The notes under the pieces are model-generated. The model saw only the letters and a program-made list of their open reading frames with translations, had not been told where the DNA came from and made no database searches. Both the position numbers and the translations under genes were made by a program. A stretch of 64,000 nt of DNA from Bradyrhizobium sp. CCGB01 (GTDB lineage: Bacteria > Pseudomonadota > Alphaproteobacteria > Rhizobiales > Xanthobacteraceae), in assembly GCF_024199795.1 (NCBI RefSeq), contig NZ_JANADK010000001.1:7254001-7318000 (forward strand). The letters run 5' to 3'. Positions within the stretch are counted from its first letter, which is position 1, and every line of letters starts with the position of its first letter. Positions 26,022 through 34,960 of the stretch are shown piece by piece.

Positions 26022-27602
26022 TCATACAAACCGCTTTACCGTTATCTCTTCCAGATCAAGTTCTTGCTCTATTGCATGGAGCACGCTGTCATGGATCAGG
26101 TCTTCACGGTGCATCCGCAGCAATTCTTTACGACCAGCAGAAAGCGCGGCCAAAACGGCTGCGAAGTGATCCGCGCGATGTGAAGTATGAGCTTCGGGCT
26201 CTTCGGAGAACCGCACAGACGCTCGAACGCGGTAAGAGTATTGCTCCATTAAGCGAGGATGCCGGTGACTTCCGTCGGAATTCAGCGACTCTTTTTCAAC
26301 CGCCGATAGCTGAGCCGCAGCGATGCGAGCGCGGGCCTCAGCCTCAGACAGCTTTGCGGCGGTTAATGAATTAAGTCCAATCCCGGAAAGCAAACGCACG
26401 AGGGGCGCCAACGTTGTGCCTTGGAGCAGGACCGTCACGAGAATGACCGCGAACGTTACCGCGAGAATGAGGTCGCGACCGGGAAACGCCTCAGGAAGCG
26501 AGAGCGCAGCGGCTAGGCTGACCACGCCCCGAATGCCGGCCCAGCTCATGATGAAGGGTACGGATAGGGGAGGATAAGGATCGCGCGCGCGCAGCGTCGA
26601 GAACAACGCGCGGGGAATGTACGTTGTCGGAAAGATCCACACAAACCTCGCGACGATCACGGCTGCGATCATCGCCATCATCGATGGCAGCAGTTGGAGC
26701 AAAGTTTCCAGTCCACCGAGCCGGGTCAATATGCCGCGCAGCGACAGGCCGATAAGAATGAAAATCATCGATTCCAGCAAGAACACGGCAACGCCCCAGA
26801 CGGCCGCCGACCGCGTGCGTGTAACGGCTGAAAGAAGTTCATGCTGGTGCCAACCCATAACCATTCCGCACGCTACGGTGGACAAAACTCCGGAGACGCC
26901 CAATTTTTCCGCCGCAATGTACGAAATCCAAGCAGTCAGGAAACCCCAGGCGACGGTAAGATCGGCATCGGGAATGCGTTTAATGACGAAAATGGACCCG
27001 TAGGCGGCTGCCACCCCGAACGCCACGCCGCCAAATGCAACCCAGGAAAACTGGAATACCGCATAGGTCGTGCTGAATGCACCGGTAAGTGTTGCGCCGA
27101 CGGCTAGTCGAAAAAGTACTAGCCCGGATGCGTCGTTGACTAAGCTTTCTCCTTCTAGCAGCGCGATAATTCTCTGCGGCAAAGGTAGTTTCTGCAGCAC
27201 CGCCTTCGCAGCGACCGCGTCTGGCGGCGAGACAATCGCACCCAGAGCAAAGCAGGCTCCCCACGGAAGGGCCGGTTGTACCAAGTGTGTTACGACGCCG
27301 ACGACCAACGTAGTGAATGCAACAGCTCCAACGGCTAGTTGCATTATGATCCTTATGTCGGCGCGAAATTCCCGCCAGGCAGTGAACCATGCGCTGGCCA
27401 TCAACAATGGTGGCAAGAACAGAATTAGGACCAGCTCGGGATCGAGTTCGATGTTCGGGCTTTCCGGGATCATCGCGAGCCCAATTCCGCCCACGATAAG
27501 TGCCGCGGCACGAGGAAGCTGAAGCTTTCGCGCGAGTATCTCGAGGATGACGATCATGGCCAACAGCAGGAGCATGATCTCAAAGCGCGCTACAGGAGTC
27601 AT
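26022..27602 (-). CDS. CPA1-family Na+/H+ antiporter
   Basis: The protein has 526 residues. About 12 hydrophobic segments are followed by a charged cytoplasmic tail of about 110 residues. The conserved acidic site of CPA1 exchangers is visible as GESLVNDASGLVLF (ND in segment 5), and MSWAGIRGVVSLAAALSLP is the conserved Arg-containing segment near the end of the membrane part. It exchanges Na+ (or K+) for protons across the inner membrane. The gene stands alone, with no overlap to neighbours. Confidence 0.9.
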   Translation of the reverse strand: MTPVARFEIMLLLLAMIVILEILARKLQLPRAAALIVGGIGLAMIPESPNIELDPELVLILFLPPLLMASAWFTAWREFRADIRIIMQLAVGAVAFTTLVVGVVTHLVQPALPWGACFALGAIVSPPDAVAAKAVLQKLPLPQRIIALLEGESLVNDASGLVLFRLAVGATLTGAFSTTYAVFQFSWVAFGGVAFGVAAAYGSIFVIKRIPDADLTVAWGFLTAWISYIAAEKLGVSGVLSTVACGMVMGWHQHELLSAVTRTRSAAVWGVAVFLLESMIFILIGLSLRGILTRLGGLETLLQLLPSMMAMIAAVIVARFVWIFPTTYIPRALFSTLRARDPYPPLSVPFIMSWAGIRGVVSLAAALSLPEAFPGRDLILAVTFAVILVTVLLQGTTLAPLVRLLSGIGLNSLTAAKLSEAEARARIAAAQLSAVEKESLNSDGSHRHPRLMEQYSYRVRASVRFSEEPEAHTSHRADHFAAVLAALSAGRKELLRMHREDLIHDSVLHAIEQELDLEEITVKRFV

Positions 27603-27751
27603 GTCTTCCTACTCTCGTCTTAGCGATCAAGGCATGATCGAGCGGCTCAGCTCGATGAATGAGGACTTTAGGTTTCTGTCATCCGGATAGATGCGGTGTT
27701 GGCGCACCCTGTACGCGGTCGCGACTGAACATAGCGGGGCCTGCAGTGGAA

Positions 27752-27785
27752 AGAGGCGGAACGCCACCGACCGGCATCCGCCTCT
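27752..27785 (-). terminator. Possible terminator of the binding-protein gene
   Basis: A 9-base inverted repeat (AGAGGCGGA and TCCGCCTCT, loop of 16) lies 14 bases past the minus-strand stop at 27799. Only a short T-rich run follows, so termination strength is uncertain. Confidence 0.4.
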
Positions 27786-27798
27786 GTCAACTACCGGT

Positions 27799-29019
27799 CT
27801 AAGGTGACTTCGCGCGAAGGTCCGACTTTTTCGCCTCCCGAGCGTTCTCGAAAGGATATATCAGTTGCCCTGATGCCAGCTCCCGTGGAGCGACGACAAC
27901 CTGCCGCGAGCCATCCCTGTACTGCTCCACATCGGAACCGTCGACATTTTGGAATTGCACCTGCAGCACACGTGGGTGCGCCCACTCGCCACGGACACCG
28001 AATTTGATTTTGCCCATCACCGTCGAGAACTCTGTGTTGCGTGTGAACTCTGAGAGTGCACTGTCGTTAAGGCTGCGCGTACCTTCGATAGCTTGTTCGA
28101 TAACTTGCATCTGCGAGTACGCGAGCGGTGCCATATAATGTCCAAGCGGATCAACGGCTGACCCTGCTGCCCGCGAGCTGTAGGTTTTCAGGAGCTTATC
28201 TACGCCCTCGAACGCCAATGAGGGTGCCGGCACCCAATATTCGTAGTTCACGATCCCGTTCAAAAGCGGCCCGAGCTGGCTCCGGACTCCAGCGTTCTGA
28301 GGACCAATCATGCTTGCTCCAACCATCTTTGGCCGGAACGAATGCCTGTCGAGAGATCGAAGGAGGTCGACCGAATCCTGAAGATACGAGCACAGAAAGA
28401 GAAGGTCGCATTCGCTTCGTGCGGCGGCGTCAAGAAAGGGTGCGAAGTCAGTGGTCGTTAACGGGTAAGTCGCCTCATGAACGATTTCGAACTTGTACTT
28501 TGTTGCATTTGCCTTTGCACCGAGGATCGGATTGCGCGAGAAGACTGCATCCGCGGAGAGCAACGCAACAGTGGTAGGACGAGGATTTTGTAACGAAGCA
28601 GTTTCGAAGAACCCTTCAGTGAGCGACGCGTTGGGGTCCGGACCTGTTGGAATCATCGCGAAGTAGTCAGAGTATTGCAGCTCGATGTTGGCACCAAGCG
28701 CCATAAGCCCTACAAAAAAGCGCCGCCGCGCGGTTATTTCCGGCAGAGCGGCAAGGTTGGTGTTGGTCCCGTATCCGCCCATCACGAGATCCACACGATC
28801 ATCCTCGATAAGGCGCGCGTATAGCGACGCCACGCGCGACCCGTCCCCCTGATCGTCGTAGCGCACCAACTCGACCGGACGTCCAAGAAGACCGCCGCGG
28901 ATGTTCACTTGGTCTCGCCAGATGTCGTGCGTAAGCTGGGCGGATCTGCTGTTTCCGGATACGGGCCCGGTAAGCGACAGACAGTATCCAATCCTGATCG
29001 GGGCCGAGATTGATTTCAT
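27799..29019 (-). CDS. Periplasmic-binding-fold protein (Leu/Ile/Val or amide type), no signal peptide
   Basis: The protein has 406 residues. It is a type I periplasmic-binding fold like LivJ/AmiC (Peripla_BP_6): IRIGYCLSLTGPVSG, GGLLGRPVELVRYDD, VMGGYGTNTNLAALP, and LGHYMAPLAYSQMQVIEQAI. Almost all ABC-transporter members carry a signal peptide; here the fold begins at residue 8 with no leader. It overlaps the SnoaL-like gene by 4 bases (that gene's TGA lies at 29016) and no permease or ATPase genes are near. A cytoplasmic ligand sensor like AmiC is therefore possible. A lost 5' end is the alternative. Confidence 0.8.
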   Translation of the reverse strand: MKSISAPIRIGYCLSLTGPVSGNSRSAQLTHDIWRDQVNIRGGLLGRPVELVRYDDQGDGSRVASLYARLIEDDRVDLVMGGYGTNTNLAALPEITARRRFFVGLMALGANIELQYSDYFAMIPTGPDPNASLTEGFFETASLQNPRPTTVALLSADAVFSRNPILGAKANATKYKFEIVHEATYPLTTTDFAPFLDAAARSECDLLFLCSYLQDSVDLLRSLDRHSFRPKMVGASMIGPQNAGVRSQLGPLLNGIVNYEYWVPAPSLAFEGVDKLLKTYSSRAAGSAVDPLGHYMAPLAYSQMQVIEQAIEGTRSLNDSALSEFTRNTEFSTVMGKIKFGVRGEWAHPRVLQVQFQNVDGSDVEQYRDGSRQVVVAPRELASGQLIYPFENAREAKKSDLRAKSP

Positions 29020-29414
29020 TGCTCTGAGCCCGGTTGATCGAGGAACACATGCAGTGATCGGATTACGTTATCTTCGATATGGGCAACATCAATGCCGGTT
29101 ACGGCGGCGGGACCTTCCGGTGGCCCCGACCACCACTGGAGTCGACCAAGACCGTTGTGACCGAGCGCCGGTCGGATCGGCTTGAAAACGAAACCTGACG
29201 GCAGTCGCTCAAATAGTTCTGTCACCGCTTGCGAAATCGCTTCATGACCTTGCACCGAATCTTGAGGCTCATGAAGCACAGCATCCTTATCGTAAAGCTC
29301 GCGGATCGCCTGGATTCTGCGGGATAGATCTCGTTCTCCGAAAACGCGTCGGAGATTTCCCTGCATGATTGCATCGTAGTCGATGGCCAAGATCCGTCGC
29401 ACATTGCACTCCAT
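29016..29414 (-). CDS. SnoaL-like/NTF2-fold protein
   Basis: The product has 132 residues. It reads RIQAIRELYDKDAVLHEPQD, then GHEAISQAVTELFERLPSGF and ending with IRSLHVFLDQP, the pattern of SnoaL-like polyketide-cyclase or limonene-epoxide-hydrolase-like domains. A GTG three bases earlier is possible. It is translationally coupled with the binding-fold protein; the pair may handle or sense one small molecule. Confidence 0.8.
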   Translation of the reverse strand: MECNVRRILAIDYDAIMQGNLRRVFGERDLSRRIQAIRELYDKDAVLHEPQDSVQGHEAISQAVTELFERLPSGFVFKPIRPALGHNGLGRLQWWSGPPEGPAAVTGIDVAHIEDNVIRSLHVFLDQPGSEQ

Positions 29415-29480
29415 CACATGGTACGTCCGCGAGGGTACACGCTTGGAATGGTCCGCTATAGCGTTGCCATGTGATTAGCT

Positions 29481-29991
29481 GTGTCGCAGAAAGTGGAACA
29501 TCCGGTCCGAAAGTTCGCCGAACGCTACTGGCCCTTGTTCGAGCACAAGGCCTGGGGCCGCAGCATGAACGAGATCGACTGGCGCAAATATGGCTTCGCG
29601 GGCTTGCAGCTTGGCTATCTCCTGAACGGAGCCGGCTACTTCCATCAGGCGCACCGGCCGGTCGACGATTGCCACGCCTTGCTGGAGGTGCTCGCGTTCG
29701 AATTGCCGACGAAGGCCTCATCCGCCCTTGTGCTCCTGCTTGAAATCGCCCGCAGGCCGACGATGCGAATCTGGGCGGAGCAGACCGCTTTCGAGCTCAA
29801 GGACTCGTTGAAACGCAGGGTTATCGCTGGAATGACGGCAGCGACGGCAGCCGAAATCCTGGTTCAGGGACGTCGATGAGACCGCGCTCGACGATGAGAT
29901 CGCGTTCCTCCGGACCGAGATTTACATGCAGAACGTCGAGCCAACTGTGCAGAGGCTGACCGCATTCACACGGTTATCCGGCCGGATCTGA
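29481..29991 (+). pseudogene. DNA polymerase III epsilon-like 3'-5' exonuclease, truncated and frameshifted
   Basis: The first frame reads KFAERYWPLFEHKAWG, HQAHRPVDDCHALLEVLAF and IWAEQTAFELKDSLKRR, the second half of a DEDD exonuclease with the final Asp in VDDCHALL. The expected continuation GYRWNDGSDG appears in another frame at about 29820, and DVDETALDDEIAFLRTEIYM in a third at about 29870, ending at TGA 29989-29991. The N-terminal DxE part is absent. One truncation and two frameshifts make it a clear pseudogene. Confidence 0.8.
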
Positions 29992-30135
29992 CGCCGCCTA
30001 GCGGCCGAGACGCTTCTCGACCCGATTGCGGTTAGGGCTGAGGGCAACGAGTTTGGTGCATTTCGCGCGCAAAAGGCGCCTTTTGGCCGAACCGCTGAAG
30101 AAAAAGCTGCCCTATGCGAGGGTAACGCTAGCCGC

Positions 30136-30184
30136 ACCGCTCATAACGGTCTGGTTGCAGGTTCGAGTCCTGCCGGGCCCACCA
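30136..30184 (+). tRNA. 3' half of a tRNA-Met(CAU)-type gene (attachment-site relic)
   Basis: Bases 30140-30146 give the anticodon loop CTCATAA (anticodon CAT at 30142-30144), followed by the anticodon stem 3' strand, the T arm (GCAGG, TTCGAGT, CCTGC at 30157-30173), and GGGCCCA plus encoded CCA at 30174-30184. No matching 5' acceptor strand or D arm is found upstream. Tyrosine integrases often use the 3' half of tRNA genes, leaving such a copy at the far end of the island. With this orientation the island would lie to the left. Confidence 0.75.
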
Positions 30185-30343
30185 ATGAGATCAAGTACTT
30201 GGCAGAACAGCCATTTTTGTAGCGGACCGCTTCGCGGACCGGTTAACCATTGCGCTCGGCAAAGCAAGCGCGCCCATCATCCGTCTCGCAATTTCTCAAC
30301 GACGGCGAGAGCCCTGCTTCGAGAGGTACGGTGCGCAACCCGA

Positions 30344-30849
30344 TCAGTACGCGGCTGGAAGATCATGCAAGGCCAAGTGCCGCGTCAATTCTGCTTGCGT
30401 TCTTACAAACACTTCCGGATCGGGACCTACGCTAACCCCCAACTCTCGGCACTCATTGTAGAAATTTTGAACGGCCTCATGCGAGAGACGCCTCGTGCCG
30501 GTCTGGACAACGAGCGTCGTGAGAATCGGCAGATTGTTCGTGACGCAATAATGCACCACACGCCCCAGGCTTGACGCTACGACTGCGAGCGTCTTGTGCC
30601 CCTCCCAGGGAGTGTTCGGTCGAAACTCAGACCAGATTTGACCATAGGTGCACAATCCATCCTCGGATGTTGCGCCAATTCGCTGATCTTTGCGGCGACC
30701 TGGCGGGTACCAAACACTGACGGTTTCCGTCGCAGCCTCTCTAGTAAGATTTCGCTGCGTGAATACTTTCCACCCTCCGTCTTCTTCGCCTTCCGATAGT
30801 TCGACTCGAAGGCATCGAGCTGTTCGTCACTAAGTTGCTCTAGGAACAT
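30344..30849 (-). pseudogene. Frameshifted hypothetical protein, two overlapping halves
   Basis: The N-terminal half (from 30849) reads QLSDEQLDAFESNYRKAKK and runs to KISELAQHPRMD. The C-terminal half, in another frame from about 30652, reads CTYGQIWSEFRPNTPWEG, LGRVVHYCVTNNLPILTTLV and FYNECRELGVSVGPD. The halves join naturally at 30650-30660 if one base is skipped, giving a single protein of about 165 residues. The YC-x-NNLP-x-LT-x-LV block is one I associate with small proteins near restriction or defence genes. It could be a real frameshift, a sequencing error, or programmed recoding. Confidence 0.55.
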
Positions 30850-30915
30850 CGCTGTAACTCCGTGCGATCTTGATGGCGCTATCCCTTTTGTATTGGTCGC
30901 GATACATTGAGGGCC

Positions 30916-31877
30916 TCACGCAGCATTCTCGTCCTCAACCTCCGGCGGAATTTGAGCTTCTGCCGCGAGAACGGCCTTGATGTCTATGACGTGATGCTTG
31001 CTGAGATATATCGTCCTATCTTTTTGCCCGAGAGTTACCTCAAGCTCGTTACCCGTGAGATTCTGGACCATCTCACAGATAACTTCCCTGGATCCGTTCG
31101 CGTGTCGGTACATCGCCGAATGATTGGGGCAAAGCGCGAGATAGTTCTGGAAGTGGCGCTTTCTCAGATCGGGAAGGAACTCGACCACCTCAAAGAATTT
31201 GGCCCCGTCCTCCAGCTTGAACGGTAACGGACCTTTGCATATCTGGCATGTCATCTCGCCGTCAGCATTCCGATAGTGGTTCCGCAAATACTGCTCCGCC
31301 TCCACTTTCTTTTCCTCCCGACCGATGGATATTGACCGGCTCCGTATCTCGCTCTCCTTATCAGCAGCGTTCTCAGCCTGTTCGGCGACATTCCGAGCGC
31401 GTCGCTGGGGATTAGCAAGGTCTCGATCCGGAATAGCCGCCTTCGCGGCGTTCTCACGTTCAACGAAAAACTTTTCCTGCTCTTCCACAGGAAGGGCGGC
31501 GAAACGCCTCGCGCGCTCCAGCTCGGCTGCATCGGCAAAACCTGCTCTCTTGGCTATGCCGTCCATTCTATCTTCCTCCGCTGTTCGGCAGTATGCGTCG
31601 TAGCCAAATTCGATTGCACTTAGGCCCTTATTACCCGAGTCAAAAGGAAACCCTTCCGGCAACAATTCGCGCGATGCCGCTCCCGGACGAACAAACGCGC
31701 CATTGCCTTGTGGAACCCATTTGGTAGCCCGAAGCTCATGCACCAGACGCGAGGCCGCAGTATGCGTACCCCCGACAAGTTACGACGATAGGCAGCCTTC
31801 CAATAATTGGACTCGACAGGAAGTGATGTGATCGTTCGCCAGATTAACCGCGAAAGTTCAAGGGATGGCGCCTTCAA
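30916..31877 (-). pseudogene. C-terminal fragment of a large sacsin/HSP90-ATPase-like protein, frameshifted
   Basis: The main part (31743-30916) reads HELRATKWVPQGNGAFVRPG, LPEGFPFD, then ELERARRFAALPVEEQE and ends with a Cys/His cluster (CQICKGPLPFKLEDG, LALCPNHSAMYRHANG) and VIDIKAVL. I recall this tail from proteins of about 1700 residues with an N-terminal sacsin-type ATPase fold. Another frame from 31877 gives LSRLIWRTITSLPVESNYWK, the segment expected just before it, so one frameshift is present. The first some 1300 residues and the ATPase are missing. Confidence 0.55.
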
Positions 31878-31907
31878 GAGTTTCTGGATGTGCGGAATGT
31901 AATAGTC

Positions 31908-32216
31908 TCAATCAATCGGCGACGTGGGTCTGTCGCCACCGACCAAACTCAGATACGCCCACTCCGGATTATGTCGGCAATATCCGTGCTCAATCTTCAA
32001 TTGCACCGTAGCGCCTACGGATTCAGCAATGCTGCGACCCGCTTTATCGAGATTGCACAGTCCTTGTAGCGCGCCTGAAGCGCCACGCAGTCAGCATCTT
32101 CTCCGATACCGGTGTAATGGGCGGAGAGATCGGTTTGTTTATAGGGCTCATCGAGATAGATGCCATTTGGCGCCACAAACTGACTTTCGACCTCTGACGT
32201 TGGTAGCGCGGGCGAC
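31908..32216 (-). pseudogene. Frameshifted small hypothetical protein
   Basis: Translation of the minus strand gives PNGIYLDEPYKQTDLSAHYT, then ADCVALQARYKDCAISIKRV, and after a one-base shift ESVGATVQLKIEHGYCRHNP and EWAYLSLVGG, ending at the TGA 31908-31910. The composition is protein-like but no complete frame exists, and I do not recognise the family. It lies directly downstream of the nuclease remnant, in the same direction. Confidence 0.4.
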
Positions 32217-32241
32217 GTGTCGTGATCTTACACAACCTGCA

Positions 32242-32640
32242 TCAGCACCAAGGACGTGGCAGCTTTGGACAGCTCGTTGCGCCACATACGAAGCGAACTG
32301 CTAGACCTTCCGAGATTAATTAGCTCCCACATCCACGCCGTTGACTTGGAGCGCTCCGCAGCGACGCCCGAAATTGCACGCATTGGTGCCTTCCGTCCCA
32401 GACTTACAAGAGCATGCAATTTGCTGAAATGCCGGGCTACCGCTGCTGACCAATTCGCGAAGTCGCCGTTCTGCAGCATCGCCCTTGTGGCGCTCTGCGT
32501 CGCATAGAGCCCGGTCTCCGGTTTCGGGCGCGTTAAAACCGACTAGCCGAACGTTCTGCTGACTATCGCCAGTGCCATCGTCGAGCCGATCCACCCGAAG
32601 GCGATGCCGGTGACCTTAATTTCGGGTGAGGAGCTCGACG
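32242..32640 (-). pseudogene. Thermonuclease (SNase-like) pseudogene
   Basis: One frame gives DGTGDSQQNVRLVGFNAPET, CDAERHKGDAAERRLRELV and GTEGTNACNFGRRCG, the SNase-like core with VRLVGFNAPET. The expected end, GLAVRFVCGATSCPKLPRPWC, is found in the next frame and stops at 32242-32244. The N-terminal part (IKVTGIAFGWI, about 32600) is in a third frame. At least two frameshifts make it inactive. The intact family are secreted or membrane-linked nucleases. Confidence 0.65.
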
Positions 32641-32872
32641 TCTGAAGGCGCGCCGTGGGGCGAGGCGAAGGCGCTCCAGCGCGCCGCTGCCGGATGAGAC
32701 GTTGAGATTGCGCGGCATGAAACACACCGCCGCTTGGCCCGATGGCCCCTGGCATCCGCATGAACATTTGTTTCAAGAACAGTTGAGCCTCGTGTTGTGA
32801 ACGCGATCCGCCGGATCGGCGATGAGGTGCATCTCCATCTGTTGCAAGCCCCGACCCACGCCACCAGCTCAC

Positions 32873-34960
32873 TCAATTCGGCGGAGGGAACCCCTTGATG
32901 AATCGGAATTTCGTAGCGTCATTGTCCGTATCGACAGTGATGTTCGCTGTTCTCAACCTCCCGTCTTTCACCCCAACGAACATGATGTCGGACGGATCGT
33001 CAGCCTTCAGCGGCATTTTGACAACGCAAAAGTGGTTTTCAAAAACATAGGTTTTCCGGCCGAGTGGTCCTTTGAGATCACGAACGGAAGCATGCATGGC
33101 GATGACACCTTGAGAACGGATCGCGTACTGTTGTTCCCACGACGGAATGATCGATTCGCCGATGTTTCCGGGGTCCGTCCAGAACGTGTACCACTTCTTA
33201 TCCATGTAAGCATCCTTCTTAATATTCTTGATCGGGCTGCTTGTGACCTGCACAAGACGAATGACGAACTGAGCGTTGCCCTTCATCATTTCATTCATAT
33301 CGGCGCCCCAGGCGTAGCGTCCGGTCACCACAGAGCCATGGTGAACGTCACCCGAAAAAACAACTAGCGCCTTGAGATTGGTTTCATTCTTAAGCCAGTC
33401 CATGAGTTCCGAGCGTTGAACCGTGTTGTTAGCGTAAAGCTCGTAATCCCCTTCATAGCGATCCGAGGGATATTTAAAGAGCTTACTTTGGATATAGAGC
33501 ATGCTTCGATGGGGTAAAAACGGCGTCGGCAAAACCAAAAGCAGCAGCCCGGCTCTAGGCAAACCCTGTTGATCCATCTCTTCTTTGATCGCTGGCCACA
33601 CTTTTTTTCCGCTCAACACGACCGACTCACCCCTCCGGTATTCGCGCCGAGTCCGCGTGTCGACGCAAATTGCCTTCGGGTTCGACGCTGCCGTAAAGGT
33701 CCAATGAAAGTTCATTAGCTGTTTGTCGTAAAAGTACGACGTCGGGCCCGGCATCCCCTTGCCTGTTCGAAGTCTCTCGAAATGCTTGAAGAGAGTGTCG
33801 CGAAAGTCCTTGTTGAATTTGCCGGGCTCGTTTCCCCACGCCTGAAAAGCCCAGTAGGCTGCCAAACCGTTCGAGATGATTCTTGTCGCAAGCGGGCTCG
33901 CCTTTGTCGCCGTCTCCCAGGGTTCATCGAGGTTCCAGTCGTCCGTGACTTCATGATCATCGCAGAGCATGTAGACCGCGATATTTGCCATGACTCGGCG
34001 GCTGGACTGCACAGCCGTCGGGAAATCCTCCAAATTCGGGACCGAGCCGTCGTCGACCCCATAGAGCTTGCAAAGCTCGGGGCTCCACACTGCTAAATAC
34101 ATCGAAGCATACTCCGCAAATGAGAGAAGATGAGCTTCTCCATCTTCTGTGCTGAATCCGATTGGACTCGTGATCCTATGGCTTAACTGCTTACGACCCG
34201 ACCAAAGCTCCTCGGGGCCGGGAGCCCATTTCGATCCGCGACCTGCGCCGGGCTCTTCCGTCCACTTGGGGTTCTCGTGGGTAAAGTAATCAACTGACGT
34301 GTAGCCCGACCCGTCTGCTTTCGGAATTTTTTCGACATAGCCAAAGACGTTTTTCGCGATTTTCTGAACCGCCTTAAAGAGCGGAACAGCCACATCGTCG
34401 CCGTAAATTTGGTCGCCGCTGAGAAGAAGACTTGAGGGCCTTTTCTCGGGATCCGCGGCGTTCGTGGCCATGAATTCATCAAAGACATTGTGAGCATCTT
34501 CGCCGTGCGCCCCAGGGCGGCGACACGATCCGGTCGCAAGCGTCGAGTTTTTCTTTTCACCGATAATGAACGTCGGCAAATCAAACGGGGGATAATTGAT
34601 TCTGAGTTTCAGATCACTGATCTTCGTCGTTTTCGGTTCACCGTTTTCTTCGGTGTTCAGGATTAAGTCATAGCCCAAGATCAAATCCGTCGGAAACAAT
34701 CCCGATTTCGGCACGGCCGAGCAAAGGACAATCCAGATATTCTCGCCGATCCTCATTCGGTATTCGTCGCTGATCCTTAAAATAATTTCCTTGAAGGCTT
34801 TGTCGACAAGCCTTGTAGCGATCGACCCGTCGTTGTTGTAGGGAACAACGCGAGCCTGAGACCCTTTGATCTCTTTACTGCACGCCACCCAAAACCAGAC
34901 GATTTCGCGCGTCGCTTTGCGCACGATCGGTCCTGCCAACACAAAAGGATGTGCAGCCAT
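32873..34960 (-). CDS. PhoD-like metallophosphatase
   Basis: The protein has 695 residues. Metal-ligand motifs of the PhoD/purple-acid-phosphatase-like metallophosphatase superfamily are visible: SGDQIYGDD (181-189), CDDHE (333-337), and FSGDVHHG (535-542), with GSCRRPG (145-151) earlier. The N-terminal 130 residues form a separate beta-rich domain and there is no signal peptide or Tat motif, unlike secreted alkaline phosphatase D. The composition is richer in Lys, Asn and A/T codons than the neighbours. Its ATG (34960) follows the TAA of the 1045-residue protein's gene (34961-34963) without a gap, so the two are translationally coupled. A cytosolic or co-exported phosphoesterase serving that partner is an inference. 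Confidence 0.85.
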   Translation of the reverse strand: MAAHPFVLAGPIVRKATREIVWFWVACSKEIKGSQARVVPYNNDGSIATRLVDKAFKEIILRISDEYRMRIGENIWIVLCSAVPKSGLFPTDLILGYDLILNTEENGEPKTTKISDLKLRINYPPFDLPTFIIGEKKNSTLATGSCRRPGAHGEDAHNVFDEFMATNAADPEKRPSSLLLSGDQIYGDDVAVPLFKAVQKIAKNVFGYVEKIPKADGSGYTSVDYFTHENPKWTEEPGAGRGSKWAPGPEELWSGRKQLSHRITSPIGFSTEDGEAHLLSFAEYASMYLAVWSPELCKLYGVDDGSVPNLEDFPTAVQSSRRVMANIAVYMLCDDHEVTDDWNLDEPWETATKASPLATRIISNGLAAYWAFQAWGNEPGKFNKDFRDTLFKHFERLRTGKGMPGPTSYFYDKQLMNFHWTFTAASNPKAICVDTRTRREYRRGESVVLSGKKVWPAIKEEMDQQGLPRAGLLLLVLPTPFLPHRSMLYIQSKLFKYPSDRYEGDYELYANNTVQRSELMDWLKNETNLKALVVFSGDVHHGSVVTGRYAWGADMNEMMKGNAQFVIRLVQVTSSPIKNIKKDAYMDKKWYTFWTDPGNIGESIIPSWEQQYAIRSQGVIAMHASVRDLKGPLGRKTYVFENHFCVVKMPLKADDPSDIMFVGVKDGRLRTANITVDTDNDATKFRFIKGFPPPN

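Noticed and set aside
30219..30244. Short repeat GCGGACCG twice near a small hairpin
   Set aside because: It is too short and isolated to be called a regulatory or attachment site.
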